From: CAZGNZ01 sp964527215
Lineage (GTDB): Bacteria; Fidelibacterota; Marinisomatia; SCGC-AAA003-L08; JACNLC01
Direction: 5' to 3'
DNA: 16,820 nucleotides
Assembly (NCBI GenBank): GCA_964527215.1
Contig: CAZGNZ010000061.1
Location: 1-16,820, forward strand
Shown here in pieces: positions 9,301 through 15,600 of the stretch. The notes beneath the pieces are model-generated. The model was not told the origin of the DNA. It did no database searches and saw only the letters and a list, made by a program, of their open reading frames with translations. Position numbers and translations under genes: made by a program. Within the stretch, counting starts at the first letter, position 1; every line of letters starts with the position of its first letter.

Positions 9301-9412
9301 CTGCTGTCCCGCCTTCCAGGTCCACATCCCCGTACGACAGGGTCACGGCCTGAGCGCTCATGAACGCAAAGAGGGTCAGAAAAACTACAAGCGTCTTTTT
9401 CATTGAAGACAT
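362..9412 (-). CDS. Giant modular T9SS-anchored surface protein (cohesin-like / FN3 / choice-of-anchor J / LNR), 3016 aa
   Basis: Secreted surface protein, probably adhesive or scaffold-like; no enzyme motif seen. The ATG at 9412 follows a GGAGG ribosome site by 7 nt. Residues 1-22 are a signal peptide ending SAQA. Cohesin-like modules lie at about 23-140, 171-296, 356-480, 2081-2215, 2216-2353 and 2354-2478. Seven FN3 modules span 144-2079; six are interrupted between the LEW strand and the GYNVYR strand. The inserts are a cohesin-like module, two choice-of-anchor-J domains (599-755, 1219-1375), an unassigned beta-rich domain (910-1090), and two LNR modules (1533-1596, 1824-1887), each with a beta domain behind it. 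After the last cohesin come two related beta modules (2485-2610, 2805-2900) flanking paired YVPS-containing repeats (2626-2785). The T9SS type A sorting tail (2924-3016) begins near FTLSQNYPNPFNP. Domains were assigned by eye; a calcium-dependent fold is likely but inferred. A UUCG-loop terminator follows the gene. Confidence 0.93.
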   Translation of the reverse strand: MSSMKKTLVVFLTLFAFMSAQAVTLSYGDVDLEGGTAEIYMQNSEPVFGFQFTMENLMLTGASGGLAQTAGFMISTNESGLVLGFSLIGSSIPAGEGVLTTLTFDGLLDDSMPICYSAATISGDGGVPLDVDFSACYPEVEELDPPYNLVATGGDNEIALTWQYDAPAREDVHLAVTNYDAGSGQLEIWMENQIPVGGFQFDLESSFPDFIVTGASGGSAQSSGFMVSTNESGLILGFSLTGATIAAGEGVLCYADVQFTGENGNFYVDAPTLSDSGGSPLSYTLGDPYWIGEMPVEITYNVYRDGTQIATGLDMENYVDSGLGAGETHCYTVTAFDGSMESPHSNEDCATTNSGVEGVLLSIGEVVDDVVTITMQNSEEVAGFQFTMFDNPDILDTGTGYGGISQQLGFMVSTNSEGLVLGFSITGATIPVGSHDLVFVPLENITGDFTVLSLGEAIISDTEGDPLDVIYGDPFTIGTPPEVPDAPGGLAAELVSANTVGLSWNASDGADFYTVYRDGAPLDDTTDLDYTDAGLAYNTEYHYFVTASNISGESEQSDAVHITTGDIPFEAYPPENLTAEGGDAIVHLEWQEPIDPNIYEEGFEDGDIPADWENVDDDGDGESWFAYTYAPHSGTYSLASASWTSTMGPLNPDNYLIAPAMNPTNGSMLSYWVAAQDAAYAEDHIEVWVSTTGTNISDFNTEIDGYTPSAGDDSWHERTVDLSEFAGETIYLAFRHTDTYDMFYIKIDDVSVTGLMGGLNFHAGFENAADFDQFTVRSSAADYPVRVEGVSDEELALIIEEYNQAHPSVTERVLTGYNVYRGDMSGGPYTLVGSTAADVLEYDDVTVENDNTYYYVVTSVHDDGLVESDYSNEAMATPEGLGPLPPMGLTATGGNGFIDLEWMEPAPPEEIELAYWEGTLQNAFYFYDTFEAGFCHGTKFDVGGPFDVVAASVKILSAGDQYWPWPNDTHGPVRVIVLADDGGMPGDVLYDAEAVAEDGWATVYPNLMGLEGTFYVVSSHTLNWSTGGDAEGYGIDGSVDFPDNMVTMQEGAWSTGDPLGYGGDYMFSAVVNAFGATQTLGYFENNMPETPALDLSVANSVHDGTAPLAGTVVTYPNFVLNEMTRELQGYNIYRDDVVLDYVNAGTETYRDEAVVNLTEYCYYVTAEYDEGESDPSNIACATPAAEEANPPRNLVATGNDGMVGLEWDAPVGGPVGDEIEEGFESGDVPEDWANVDDDGDGEMWFGYTYEPHTGTYAIASASWTSTGGPLNPDNYLITPALDASATTELTYWVAAQDPAYAEDHIEVWISTTGMAPANFTDEVDGYTPPAGDDSWYQRTVDLSAYAGQTIYIAFRHTDSYDMFYIKLDDIMVTGLAGGQTFASSFESVSDLAQFTVRSSHAEYPVKTDGELYGYELAQLIDEYNEDHINTRVLTGYNLYRGTMAGGPYTYLDSTDPATLFYDDLNVTNGTTYYYVATATYSEAPESEYSNEAMATPEAFVPNPPLNLVAEAGDSEVDLSWDPPQGGGPGGWPPCPDPTYQYVDCAGTCFNNEDCADGTYDGCVDGENTWLGDGFCDDGTYGLVLDCEEYFWDMGDCEEDPGECESLDEFDVVPNGCYENSNAFSLSWNDGCTLTALYYGENDVTENFFDLTGMGMDSGINFYGFGPNETYMFMIEAGDVQSPIVTATSSDDDCGTPFGPTVAWLDPADLKHFTQGTERTDREELTGYNVYRGTSSGSYDPTPIGTTMDEFFTDEFAVNGTMYYYVVTAVYDNILESDYSNEASAMPLPFEPDPPTELTAEAGDEMVSLEWVAPSSGGTGEGWPPCPDPTYQYVDCAGTCFNNEDCIDGTYDGCVDGDNTWLGDGFCDDGTYGLVLDCEEYFFDMGDCVDPGDCESLDEFDVQPNGCYEGSNAFSLSWNAGCTLTALYYGEADVTENFFDLTGMGMDSGINFYGFGPNETYMFMIEAGDIQSPVVTATSSDDDCGTPFGGPTVAWLDPADLKHFNQGTERTERDVLTGYNLYRGFVSGGPYFPIASDLDPELVTYVDNDVMNGMTYYYVVSAVFDGNNESDYSNEASATPMSTVMFTIPDASVMGGETVTVDVGLTNDEPVGGVQFDLTDVPNYLTLTGVEGTARVPADWMLQGQELTNGDGRVLGFSLQGTLIEPGDGPILTLTFDTMIPSEPADVNLCTTAEVISDAAGQGYFVTSGCGTVTLTVESIEVFIETVTEAVDQGGMVDISVDVNNPVAFYGMELHIADVPEVVTTVNVTPTERIPDQQMFSFSEIDGELTVLWFSMTLTPVEIGSGELFTISYEVNGDAPDGTADLVLTETSVFSDMAGASMYHTAFNGSLAIGLPDVYVSLVQTGSGMFDVIMNNNGPVSGFQIDITDDPDYYTFFEAAATPRVPTDWMISGSENNGNFRILGFSLSGTQIPAGEGAILQVTANLSMEEFTSILCFETATISDPNADPYYTVTECAEFIEPPGGGCEDPETLVVEIPPTGESSLIVISDVFGEGVEIENCDEIGLYDAAAITNSGDCSNQIGELLVGSAVWNGEQIEIVGIGSLDYCAYGGFQYPGYVAGNEIVFKYYDVSEDMLYTAVPDFSAGNGEWGSLITAATLTVIGSYTQEVELQANFNNMISFNVMPEAPAAETIFGDDIFIGWDDQGQYYVPSYNVDQIGDINYLAGYKVFATEPVTLEVTGLPVDLMEAITWNPFMVNMFSFTPQAEMAALDAFEDYDDDILIISNDEGEFYVPSLGVETLTMLYPGKCYTCFLDTDEPVDFYYPMDTFLSRGPQIEAVEQFKEASISQQYDVVKTGMPYAIVLTEVDGYVSEGDEVAAYADGEVVGATRIVDLSQPVTIAAWAGYNEYGLELPGYEAGEAIELRVWSASEGKELRFETDLNNYYYEGAALTYGSGTAYNMDAVPSAFTLSQNYPNPFNPATSIDFSVPADSKVSMKVYDLTGRLVTTLVNGNMTAGYHTVMWNGTDMNGQPVSAGLYIYTLQTDSDQMSSKMVLMK
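3176..4042 (-). repeat. Internal tandem repeat copy 2 (FN3 split by LNR and beta domain)
   Basis: Encodes residues about 1791-2079 of the giant protein. It is a near-copy of the adjacent unit at 4049-4909: both contain the WPPCPDPTYQYVDCAGTCF start, the LNR core TWLGDGFCDDGTYG, the CESLDEFDV segment and TVAWLDPADLKHF in the same order. Similarity is obvious also at the DNA level, which points to a recent duplication or conversion between copies. Confidence 0.85.
4049..4909 (-). repeat. Internal tandem repeat copy 1 (FN3 split by LNR and beta domain)
   Basis: Encodes residues about 1502-1788 of the giant protein and pairs with the copy at 3176-4042. Differences include WDMGDCEEDPGEC here against FFDMGDCVDPGDC in the other copy, and a shorter Gly-rich lead-in there. 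The LNR part carries eight or more cysteines with a GDGFCDDG and DMGDC calcium-binding pattern. Confidence 0.85.
4922..5854 (-). repeat. Internal repeat: FN3 carrying a choice-of-anchor-J domain (second copy)
   Basis: Encodes residues about 1187-1497. The EEGFESGDVPEDW start, SASWTST, NPDNYLI, YWVAAQDPAYAEDHIEVW, GDDSWYQRTVDLS and YIAFRHTDSYDMFYIKLDD segments match the copy at 6773-7699 in order and spacing. This is the jelly-roll type domain common on T9SS substrates. Confidence 0.8.
6773..7699 (-). repeat. Internal repeat: FN3 carrying a choice-of-anchor-J domain (first copy)
   Basis: Encodes residues about 572-880 and is the partner of 4922-5854. The two copies are separated by a different FN3 whose insert (residues 910-1090) is unrelated in sequence, so the duplicated units are not adjacent. 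Confidence 0.8.
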
Positions 9413-9850
9413 TCGTTATCCTCCGTTTAGTGTTAATTGCAGGGCAATCCCACAACATTGCATCAGAGAAAGGGTTGGGCTGATTTTACCGGGTCTGATA
9501 CGGATGTCCTGTGTGATTGCGATGGTTTGATTTAAAAGGTTTAGGTTGGTCTGTGACAATATTTGTCTGAACCACGGCTCCATTCCTGATACATACGATC
9601 ATTACGTGTCAGAAAAATTACAAAACCCCGCCGTAATTATTCTAACTAATTTGTGTCAGGATGTTACATTTCCCGAAGGGGGAGGGGAAATTTTCACCTG
9701 GATTTCTCAGGCTGCCGGAAGGTGGAAACTCGGATGGAATGGAGGTGCGTGAATCGCGGTGAAAACCGGACCGAAAAAGCCGTTTTGAATCGCCCAACGG
9801 TGATGACAGTGAGAATGAAAATGATGTGCACGAAACTGTTTTGAGACGAT
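9413..9850. other. Intergenic region between the propeller gene and the giant gene
   Basis: These 438 bases hold the 5' leader of the giant gene. The ribosome site GGAGG is at 9420-9424 on the minus strand. A 13-bp palindrome GACAATATTTGTC at 9555-9567 could be an operator but has no further support. I see no convincing terminator for the propeller gene and no clear promoter. Short open frames on both strands here lack ribosome sites and recognisable content. Confidence 0.6.
9420..9424 (-). promoter_or_regulatory. Ribosome binding site GGAGG of the giant surface-protein gene
   Basis: GGAGG on the minus strand, 7 nt before the ATG at 9412. It selects this ATG over the next one three codons later (MSSMKK), which is too far away for ideal spacing. 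Confidence 0.8.
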
Positions 9851-11446
9851 TCACAACTCAAGAATCTGACTGACAATCGCAATAATATCCTGAACATCCA
9901 GTGTACCGGAGAAATTGACATCACCGGCCGTAAACTGATCTTCGGTTGGAGTTGCATCTCCAAGGATGAACGAGACGATTATAATGATATCCGAAACATC
10001 CAGAATCCCGTTCAGACTGACATCACAGAACACGATATCAGACATAATCTGGATGTAGTCCAACTTGGTGAAGGTATGCGAACCGTCGTCATTGTGAACC
10101 GTCAGCGTGACGGTGTAGAGTCCGTCAATCTCAAATGTAAAAACCGGGTTCTGCTCAAAACTGTCGATGATCCCGTCCGAATTGACATCCCATTCCCAGC
10201 CGGTTGGATTGCCCTGGGACAGATCCGTTAACTGTACCGGCAGGGGAGCGCTGCCGTTGACAATATTGGCGGCAAAATTGGAATGAAGAGTATTTTCGTG
10301 AGGATTGAATAAATAGACCGCACCAGTGAAGTTATCCTTTAATGGTGAACCAATGAAAACAATATTGTCATTAATGGCAGTTGTACTTCCGAATACATCA
10401 CCACTTTCCAAGTCACTCGGGCATATTTTCTTGTATTGAGACCATATACTATTTAGATTTTTAAACAAATAGGCTGATCCAGAACCGGAACCGGCATCCT
10501 GATTCGATCTGGCACCAATAACCAGGGTTTCATTTCTAAAATCAATGACATCACCAAAACAATCATAAGCATCATAATCAAATGGTGTTAACACAGCTAT
10601 TTCCTCAACACCCATATTATCCTCTTCAAAAACAAATACGGCCCCGGTTAAATCTATATCCTGTGACGAATAATAGGGTGCCCCAATAAACAACAGATTG
10701 TTTTTTGCAACCACACTGTGACCAAAGTTTGCTCCTGCTGTGGGATTAACCAATTCAATTCGGTTTTGATACAGCCATTGTGACCCATTCCATAAATAGC
10801 TGTACACAGATCCAACATTATCCATGTCGGCATTATCATCCCAATGACTGCCGATATATGCCACATTACCATTGATAGAAAAGCTTACTCCGAATCCTTC
10901 AGCTCCTTCTGGGGTTTCCAGCTGACCCGTATATTGAATGGAGTCACCTGAACGCTGATATGTGAAAATTTTAAAATTCGGGATATCTGAATACAACTCC
11001 TGACCTGTGATGAACATGAACTCTTCATATACTGCAATGTTTGTCCCAAAGTTATGGATATTTTCAATGGGTGGTAAAAGGATATCTTCCTGAATCCATT
11101 GACTCTCTTCATTTTCATAAAGATATACTTCACCATTATTGACCATAGGTGCACTGGTGACTAACTTATTCTGATGAAGATGCACCTCAAGCCCAAATCC
11201 CGATAATGGTGACTCCTCGTCAACAGTTTGCACCAAAGCCAGCTGGGTTTCGTTAATGTCATATATATGGAGGGTGTTATCACCTAAAATGACTGCTGTT
11301 TCATTGTCAACCTCAATCGTTGCTCCAAAGCCGTCCGGAAACTCACTGTTTTCCAGAACATATTTGTGTTCGAAATATTCGTCACTCCCGGAGCTTCTGC
11401 AAATACCAATAAACACACATAACAGCAATATAGTCCTGACGTTCAT
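9851..11446 (-). CDS. Secreted seven-bladed FG-GAP propeller with PKD and C-terminal dockerin-like domain, 531 aa
   Basis: The hydrophobic N-terminus (residues 4-16) looks like a signal peptide; nearby cysteines at 10 and 16 do not make a good lipobox. Seven FG-GAP-type blades follow at about 34-63, 79-112, 131-163, 183-217, 237-273, 295-328 and 349-380, each with an FG/GFG start, an I.G(A/S)P-like core and a GAVYLF-like end, giving an integrin-alpha-like propeller. A PKD domain (about 389-468, WEWDVNSDG core) precedes a dockerin-like pair of EF-hand loops at D475-D486 and D509-D520. There is no T9SS tail, so surface retention would need a partner; a cohesin is an obvious candidate (inference). 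The ATG at 11446 has AGGA 6 nt upstream and lies 16 nt after the previous stop, suggesting co-transcription. The propeller part is AT-rich while the PKD-dockerin tail is closer to the neighbours in composition. Confidence 0.88.
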   Translation of the reverse strand: MNVRTILLLCVFIGICRSSGSDEYFEHKYVLENSEFPDGFGATIEVDNETAVILGDNTLHIYDINETQLALVQTVDEESPLSGFGLEVHLHQNKLVTSAPMVNNGEVYLYENEESQWIQEDILLPPIENIHNFGTNIAVYEEFMFITGQELYSDIPNFKIFTYQRSGDSIQYTGQLETPEGAEGFGVSFSINGNVAYIGSHWDDNADMDNVGSVYSYLWNGSQWLYQNRIELVNPTAGANFGHSVVAKNNLLFIGAPYYSSQDIDLTGAVFVFEEDNMGVEEIAVLTPFDYDAYDCFGDVIDFRNETLVIGARSNQDAGSGSGSAYLFKNLNSIWSQYKKICPSDLESGDVFGSTTAINDNIVFIGSPLKDNFTGAVYLFNPHENTLHSNFAANIVNGSAPLPVQLTDLSQGNPTGWEWDVNSDGIIDSFEQNPVFTFEIDGLYTVTLTVHNDDGSHTFTKLDYIQIMSDIVFCDVSLNGILDVSDIIIIVSFILGDATPTEDQFTAGDVNFSGTLDVQDIIAIVSQILEL

Positions 11447-11462
11447 TTTTCATCCTGCATTT

Positions 11463-12311
11463 CTATTTTATCAATAAAAGTTTTTTTGAAATAACTCCTC
11501 GAGAATAATACATTTTAACAATATATAATCCTGAGGAAAATCCCTCTGCATCCCACATTAACTGACAATCTCCTGAAGGGCTTACCCCACTATACAAATG
11601 AAAAACTTCCTGTCCATTAACTGAGTAGATTTTGATGGAAATCGTCTCTTCTTTTGGGAGTGAATACCGTATTGTAGTAATTGAATTGAATGGATTCGGG
11701 TATGGATTAAGCAGACCATATGCTTTCGGTTTTTCTGGTGATTCTTCTTCTATCTTGTTTGATGAGTTCATATTAATCTGCAATAACTCATTGTTTGATG
11801 TCACAGCTTGCCCCTCGATATATAACATTCTGTCATTGAGTTTTTCTAATGTATCTGTGTAGTAAACAGTGGCTAACTCCACAATCCCTTGTGGAATATC
11901 GTGATTACCAATACCAAAGACAATCAAACCAAGTTCATTGGCTTCGGCGTTTGACACAAAATGTAATTCATCCAACTCTGCAGAAGGTTGAATACTATTG
12001 AAAATAAGCCCTTCATAAACAAGATTGATATGTATAGCCCGTAATTGATATTCAGAATCAAGATTTATTGTAAATGAATTATAATCATTCCTGTATAACC
12101 CATTTATATAGTCAACGGATACGTTAACCAAATCAACTCCTCGCGGACCCTGTTGAGGGCAACAAGGATGATTCAGGATATAGTCAGAAAGCAAATATGC
12201 ATCTTGTAACGTTATTAAATAATCTTCATTCAAATCCGCTGCCCAAAATTCATATGGATCTGATGGAGGAATACCTGAACTGATAAAATTTGAAAGGACA
12301 ACTATATCCAA
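11463..12311 (-). CDS. Dockerin / cohesin-like / T9SS sorting-tail protein, 5'-truncated (282 aa from a TTG)
   Basis: The tail (residues 197-282) is a T9SS type A sorting domain with PYPNPFNS, an IKIYSVNGQEV strand, a GLYIVK strand and a basic end. Residues 60-182 resemble a cohesin fold. Residues 24-46 hold a dockerin-like EF loop (DLNEDYLITLQD). The TTG at 12311 is the only ATG/GTG/TTG in the frame after the stop at 12474-12476, and it cuts an earlier EF loop in half: the frame upstream reads GEINLDNCINV immediately before LDIVVLSNF. No ribosome site precedes the TTG and no signal peptide exists, although the T9SS tail requires Sec export. I infer that the 5' end, including the signal peptide, was lost where the hairpin cluster now lies. 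It is probably non-functional for export unless read from elsewhere. Sequence is AT-rich. Exact start unknown. Confidence 0.72.
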   Translation of the reverse strand: MDIVVLSNFISSGIPPSDPYEFWAADLNEDYLITLQDAYLLSDYILNHPCCPQQGPRGVDLVNVSVDYINGLYRNDYNSFTINLDSEYQLRAIHINLVYEGLIFNSIQPSAELDELHFVSNAEANELGLIVFGIGNHDIPQGIVELATVYYTDTLEKLNDRMLYIEGQAVTSNNELLQINMNSSNKIEEESPEKPKAYGLLNPYPNPFNSITTIRYSLPKEETISIKIYSVNGQEVFHLYSGVSPSGDCQLMWDAEGFSSGLYIVKMYYSRGVISKKLLLIK

Positions 12312-12473
12312 AACATTTATACAATTATCTAAGTTGATCTCTCCCTTATGATAAATACATTCATTTGATCCAAGGTCAGGTGAATGAATTTCCCAGCCCG
12401 TCAGCTGACGGGACGGGGTATCATTAGTGATATAATCATTTTTTATTTCGCCGCCACGCCAAATGGCGGATTT
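12312..12473 (-). pseudogene. Open coding remnant upstream of the truncated dockerin gene
   Basis: This stretch is in frame with the gene ending at 11463 and has no stop until 12474-12476. Its lower part encodes the first half of a dockerin-like EF loop (GEINLDNCINV), so it is genuine old coding sequence. Its upper part, from about 12395 upwards, is made of hairpin repeats: the palindrome CCCGTCAGCTGACGGG reads as PSRQLTG in this frame. The junction between protein-like and repeat-like sequence is therefore close to 12395. There is no usable start codon. Confidence 0.55.
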
Positions 12474-12550
12474 TCAACAAGCGGCGGGGAATGCACCCAG
12501 TTACACTTGTCCGTCAGGAGACGGATTAATAATCCGCCAACTGGCGGATT
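12397..12550. repeat. Cluster of four short palindromic hairpins
   Basis: Four hairpins sit within 154 bases: CCCGTCAGCTGACGGG (12397-12412, perfect); CCGCCA / TGGCGG (12451-12469); CCGTC-AGGA-GACGG (12511-12524); and AATCCGCCA / TGGCGGATT (12531-12550). The units share CCGYC / GRCGG arms and GGATT ends, so they look like related copies of one short palindromic repeat. They lie between the secA stop and the broken 5' end of the dockerin gene. They could serve as an untidy secA terminator, but none is followed by a good T run on the minus strand. Confidence 0.75.
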
Positions 12551-12640
12551 CAATTTGAGCATCGAGATCGGTGCGATTTTTTGCCGAAGTGATACTTTCT
12601 ATTCAGTGCATGCAATGCATTGTAAAATCACTTGAAGTCA
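12474..12640. other. Downstream flank of secA
   Basis: Contains hairpins three and four of the palindrome cluster and a CAATGCATTG palindrome at 12613-12622. A 39-codon frame on the minus strand starts at an ATG at 12562 and runs down to 12443, mostly through the hairpins. It lacks a ribosome site, and I do not call it a gene. Confidence 0.5.
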
Positions 12641-15600
12641 TCACGCTTCCTTCCCGCAGCACTTCTTGTACTTCTTGCCTGACCCGCAGGGACAGGGGGC
12701 GTTCCGACCTATTTTTTCTCCCACCTGGACCGGCTGGACCTTGCCCGGTGCCTGCGCGGCAGGGGCTCCGCCCTGTTCCCGTGCGCCCGGGGGCGGGGCC
12801 ACAAACCCCATTCCGGTGCTTTCGTCATGGCGGGTGCGCACATTCCGGGCCTGATTCATCTGCATGGGAGGACGGGCCTGGATCTGGGCTCTGAACAGCC
12901 GGCGCAGCGTGGCCCGGTTGGTGTCAACCATCATCTGGGCAAACATGCCGTACCCCTCTGACTTGTACTCGATCAGCGGATTTTTCTGACCATAGGCCCG
13001 CAGATTGATGCCCTCCCGCAGCTGGTCCATGGCATAGAGATGGTTCCGCCAGTTTTCGTCAATGGTGCGCAGCACCACAAATTTCATAAAGTTTTCATAC
13101 AGCTCTTCGCCGGTGATATCCTTTTTGGTTTTGATGATTGCCCGGCCGCCCTGCAGCAGCATTTCCTTGAATTCCGCACCGTTGGAAAACGTGACATCAT
13201 CGGGCTTGATGTCAATGAGAAAGGTCCCAAGCACTTCCGGTTTCAGTTCATCCCAGTCCCAGGTGGAAGTGGTTTCGGGATTTTCGCAGTATTCCGAGAT
13301 CAGGTAATCGATGTATTCTTCCATGATTTCACCCACCTCGGAATCAATATCCTCTCCGGTGAGTGCATAGTTCCGGCGGTCATAGACAATCTCCCGCTGG
13401 TTGTTCATCACATCGTCGTACTCCAGCAGATGTTTCCGAATGCTGAAGTTGTGTCCTTCCACCTTTTTCTGAGCCCGTTCAATGGATTTACTGATAATTG
13501 AATGGGTAATCACTTCACCTTCCTGAAAACCCATGCGGTCCATCACCTTGGTGACTCGGTCGGAGCCGAACAGACGCATAAGATCGTCTTCCAGGCTGAG
13601 GAAAAACACCGATTCACCTGGATCACCCTGTCGACCGGACCGGCCCCGCAGCTGCAGGTCAATACGGCGGGATTCCGCCCGGCTGGTGCCCAGAATGAAC
13701 AAACCGCCCAGTTCCTTTACCGGGTCGGCGAGTTTGATATCCGTACCCCGGCCGGCCATGTTGGTGGCAATGGTCACAGCGGAGGTCAGTCCCGCGCGGG
13801 TCACGACTTCCGCTTCTTTCTGATGCTGCTTGGCGTTGAGCACATTGTGGGGCACCCGGGTGCGCTTGAGCATCCGGGCCAGTGTTTCCGATTCCTCTAC
13901 CGATGTGGTTCCCACCAGCACCGGCTGGCCTTTCTGAAAAAGTTCGCTGATTTTCTTAATGACAGCGGTGTACTTTTCTTTCTTGGTGCGGTACACCAGA
14001 TCTTCATTGTCGGCACGGACCACCGGCTGATTGGTGGGGATTTCTATCACATCCAATTTGTAAATCTCCATGAATTCCGGTGCTTCGGTGATGGCGGTCC
14101 CGGTCATGCCTGCCAGTTTTTCGTACATCCGGAAATAATTCTGGATGGTGATGGTGGCCATGGTCTGGGTTTCTTTCTCAATGGAGCAGTTTTCCTTGGC
14201 CTCCAGCGCTTGATGCAGACCGTCGCTGTAGCGGCGGCCGTGAAGTACCCGGCCGGTATGTTCATCCACAATGAGAACCTTGCCGCCCTGCACAATGTAA
14301 TCCACATCCTTTTCAAAGAGGGTGTAGGCTTTCAGGAGCTGATTGATGGCGTGGATACGGTCGCTGCGCTGGGCGTGGAGATTCTGGGCCTCTTCCCTTT
14401 TTTGGATGCGATCGCTGTCCGACAAACCCGGTTCTTTATCGATATCATCATACATTTCACCGATATCGGGGATGATAAAATCCTCCGGATGGGATGGTGA
14501 CAGGGTGGTGCGCCCCATCTCTGTGAGATCGATCACATTGGCCCGTTCATCCACGCTGAAATACAGCTGCTCATCGATATCACCCAGTTTTTTATCGCGG
14601 ATGTATTCGCTTTCCACCGAACGCACCAGCTGTTTCACGCCCTGCTGCTGATAGAGCTTCATCAGGCGCTTGTTTTTGGGTATCCCGCGGCTGGCGGTAA
14701 GCAGTTTGACGCCGGCGGCCATATCATCGGTTTCCAGCACTTTTTCACCTTCTGCCACAAACTGATTCACAAGAGTGGCCTGCCGCCGGACCAGTGCCTC
14801 CACACTGCCTTTCAGTTCTTTGTACTGCTGATTGCCAGGGGCATTTACCTGACCGGAAATGATCAGCGGTGTCCGGGCTTCGTCGATGAGCACCGAATCC
14901 ACCTCATCCACAATGGCGTACACATGCCCGCGCTGCACCATTTCCTCGGCAGAGATGGACATGTTGTCCCTGAGATAGTCAAATCCGAATTCCTGATTGG
15001 TGCCGTAAGTGATATCCCGCTGGTACATTTCCTTGCGCTGAGCATTGTTCATCTGATTAAGGATACAGCCCACGGAAAAACCCAGATATTCGTAGATCAG
15101 CCCCATCCACTGGCTGTCCCGTTCCGCCAGATAATCGTTGACGGTGATAATATGCACACCGCGGCCGGTGATGGCGTTGAGAACGATGGCCAGGGTGGCC
15201 ACCAAGGTTTTCCCTTCACCGGTTTTCATCTCGGCAATATTCCCCTGATGCAGCACCATCCCGCCAATGAGCTGCACATCGAAATGGACCATCTCCCAGG
15301 TCATATCGTGCCCCATCACATTCCAGGTGGTTCCCTTCAGACGGCGGGCGGCATCTTTCACAACGGCGAATACTTCATACTGGATTTCATTCAGGTAGTC
15401 CTGTTCTGCCTGATAAATAACATCATCCAGTTTAGAGCCTTTCAGTTTTTCTTTCAGACCCTTTGCCCGTGCCGCTTCCCGCAGTTCGTCAATCCGGGTG
15501 CGGTAATGGGTAATTTTCTCCTTCAGTTCCGCTTCCGAAAGTTTTTCCAGGTCTTTGTAAACTTCGTTGACCCGATCAATAACTGGAGACAGCAGTTTGA

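Noticed and set aside
362..9412. Cellulosomal scaffoldin in the strict sense
   Set aside because: There are cohesin-like modules, but no carbohydrate-binding module or glycoside hydrolase is visible in the window, so a cellulose-degrading role is not supported.
9546..9854. Small genes on either strand between the propeller and giant genes
   Set aside because: Overlapping frames of 60-90 codons on both strands, no ribosome sites, no recognisable protein features; the minus-strand ones also overlap the propeller gene's end.
12397..12550. A CRISPR array
   Set aside because: Hairpins differ in sequence and spacing, there are no uniform direct repeats or unique spacers of constant length, and no cas genes are near.
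12443..12562. 39-residue minus-strand frame starting at an ATG through the hairpin cluster
   Set aside because: No ribosome site, and most of it is hairpin sequence (the NPPVGG and NPPFGV stretches are the GGCGGATT arms translated). Better seen as repeat DNA.
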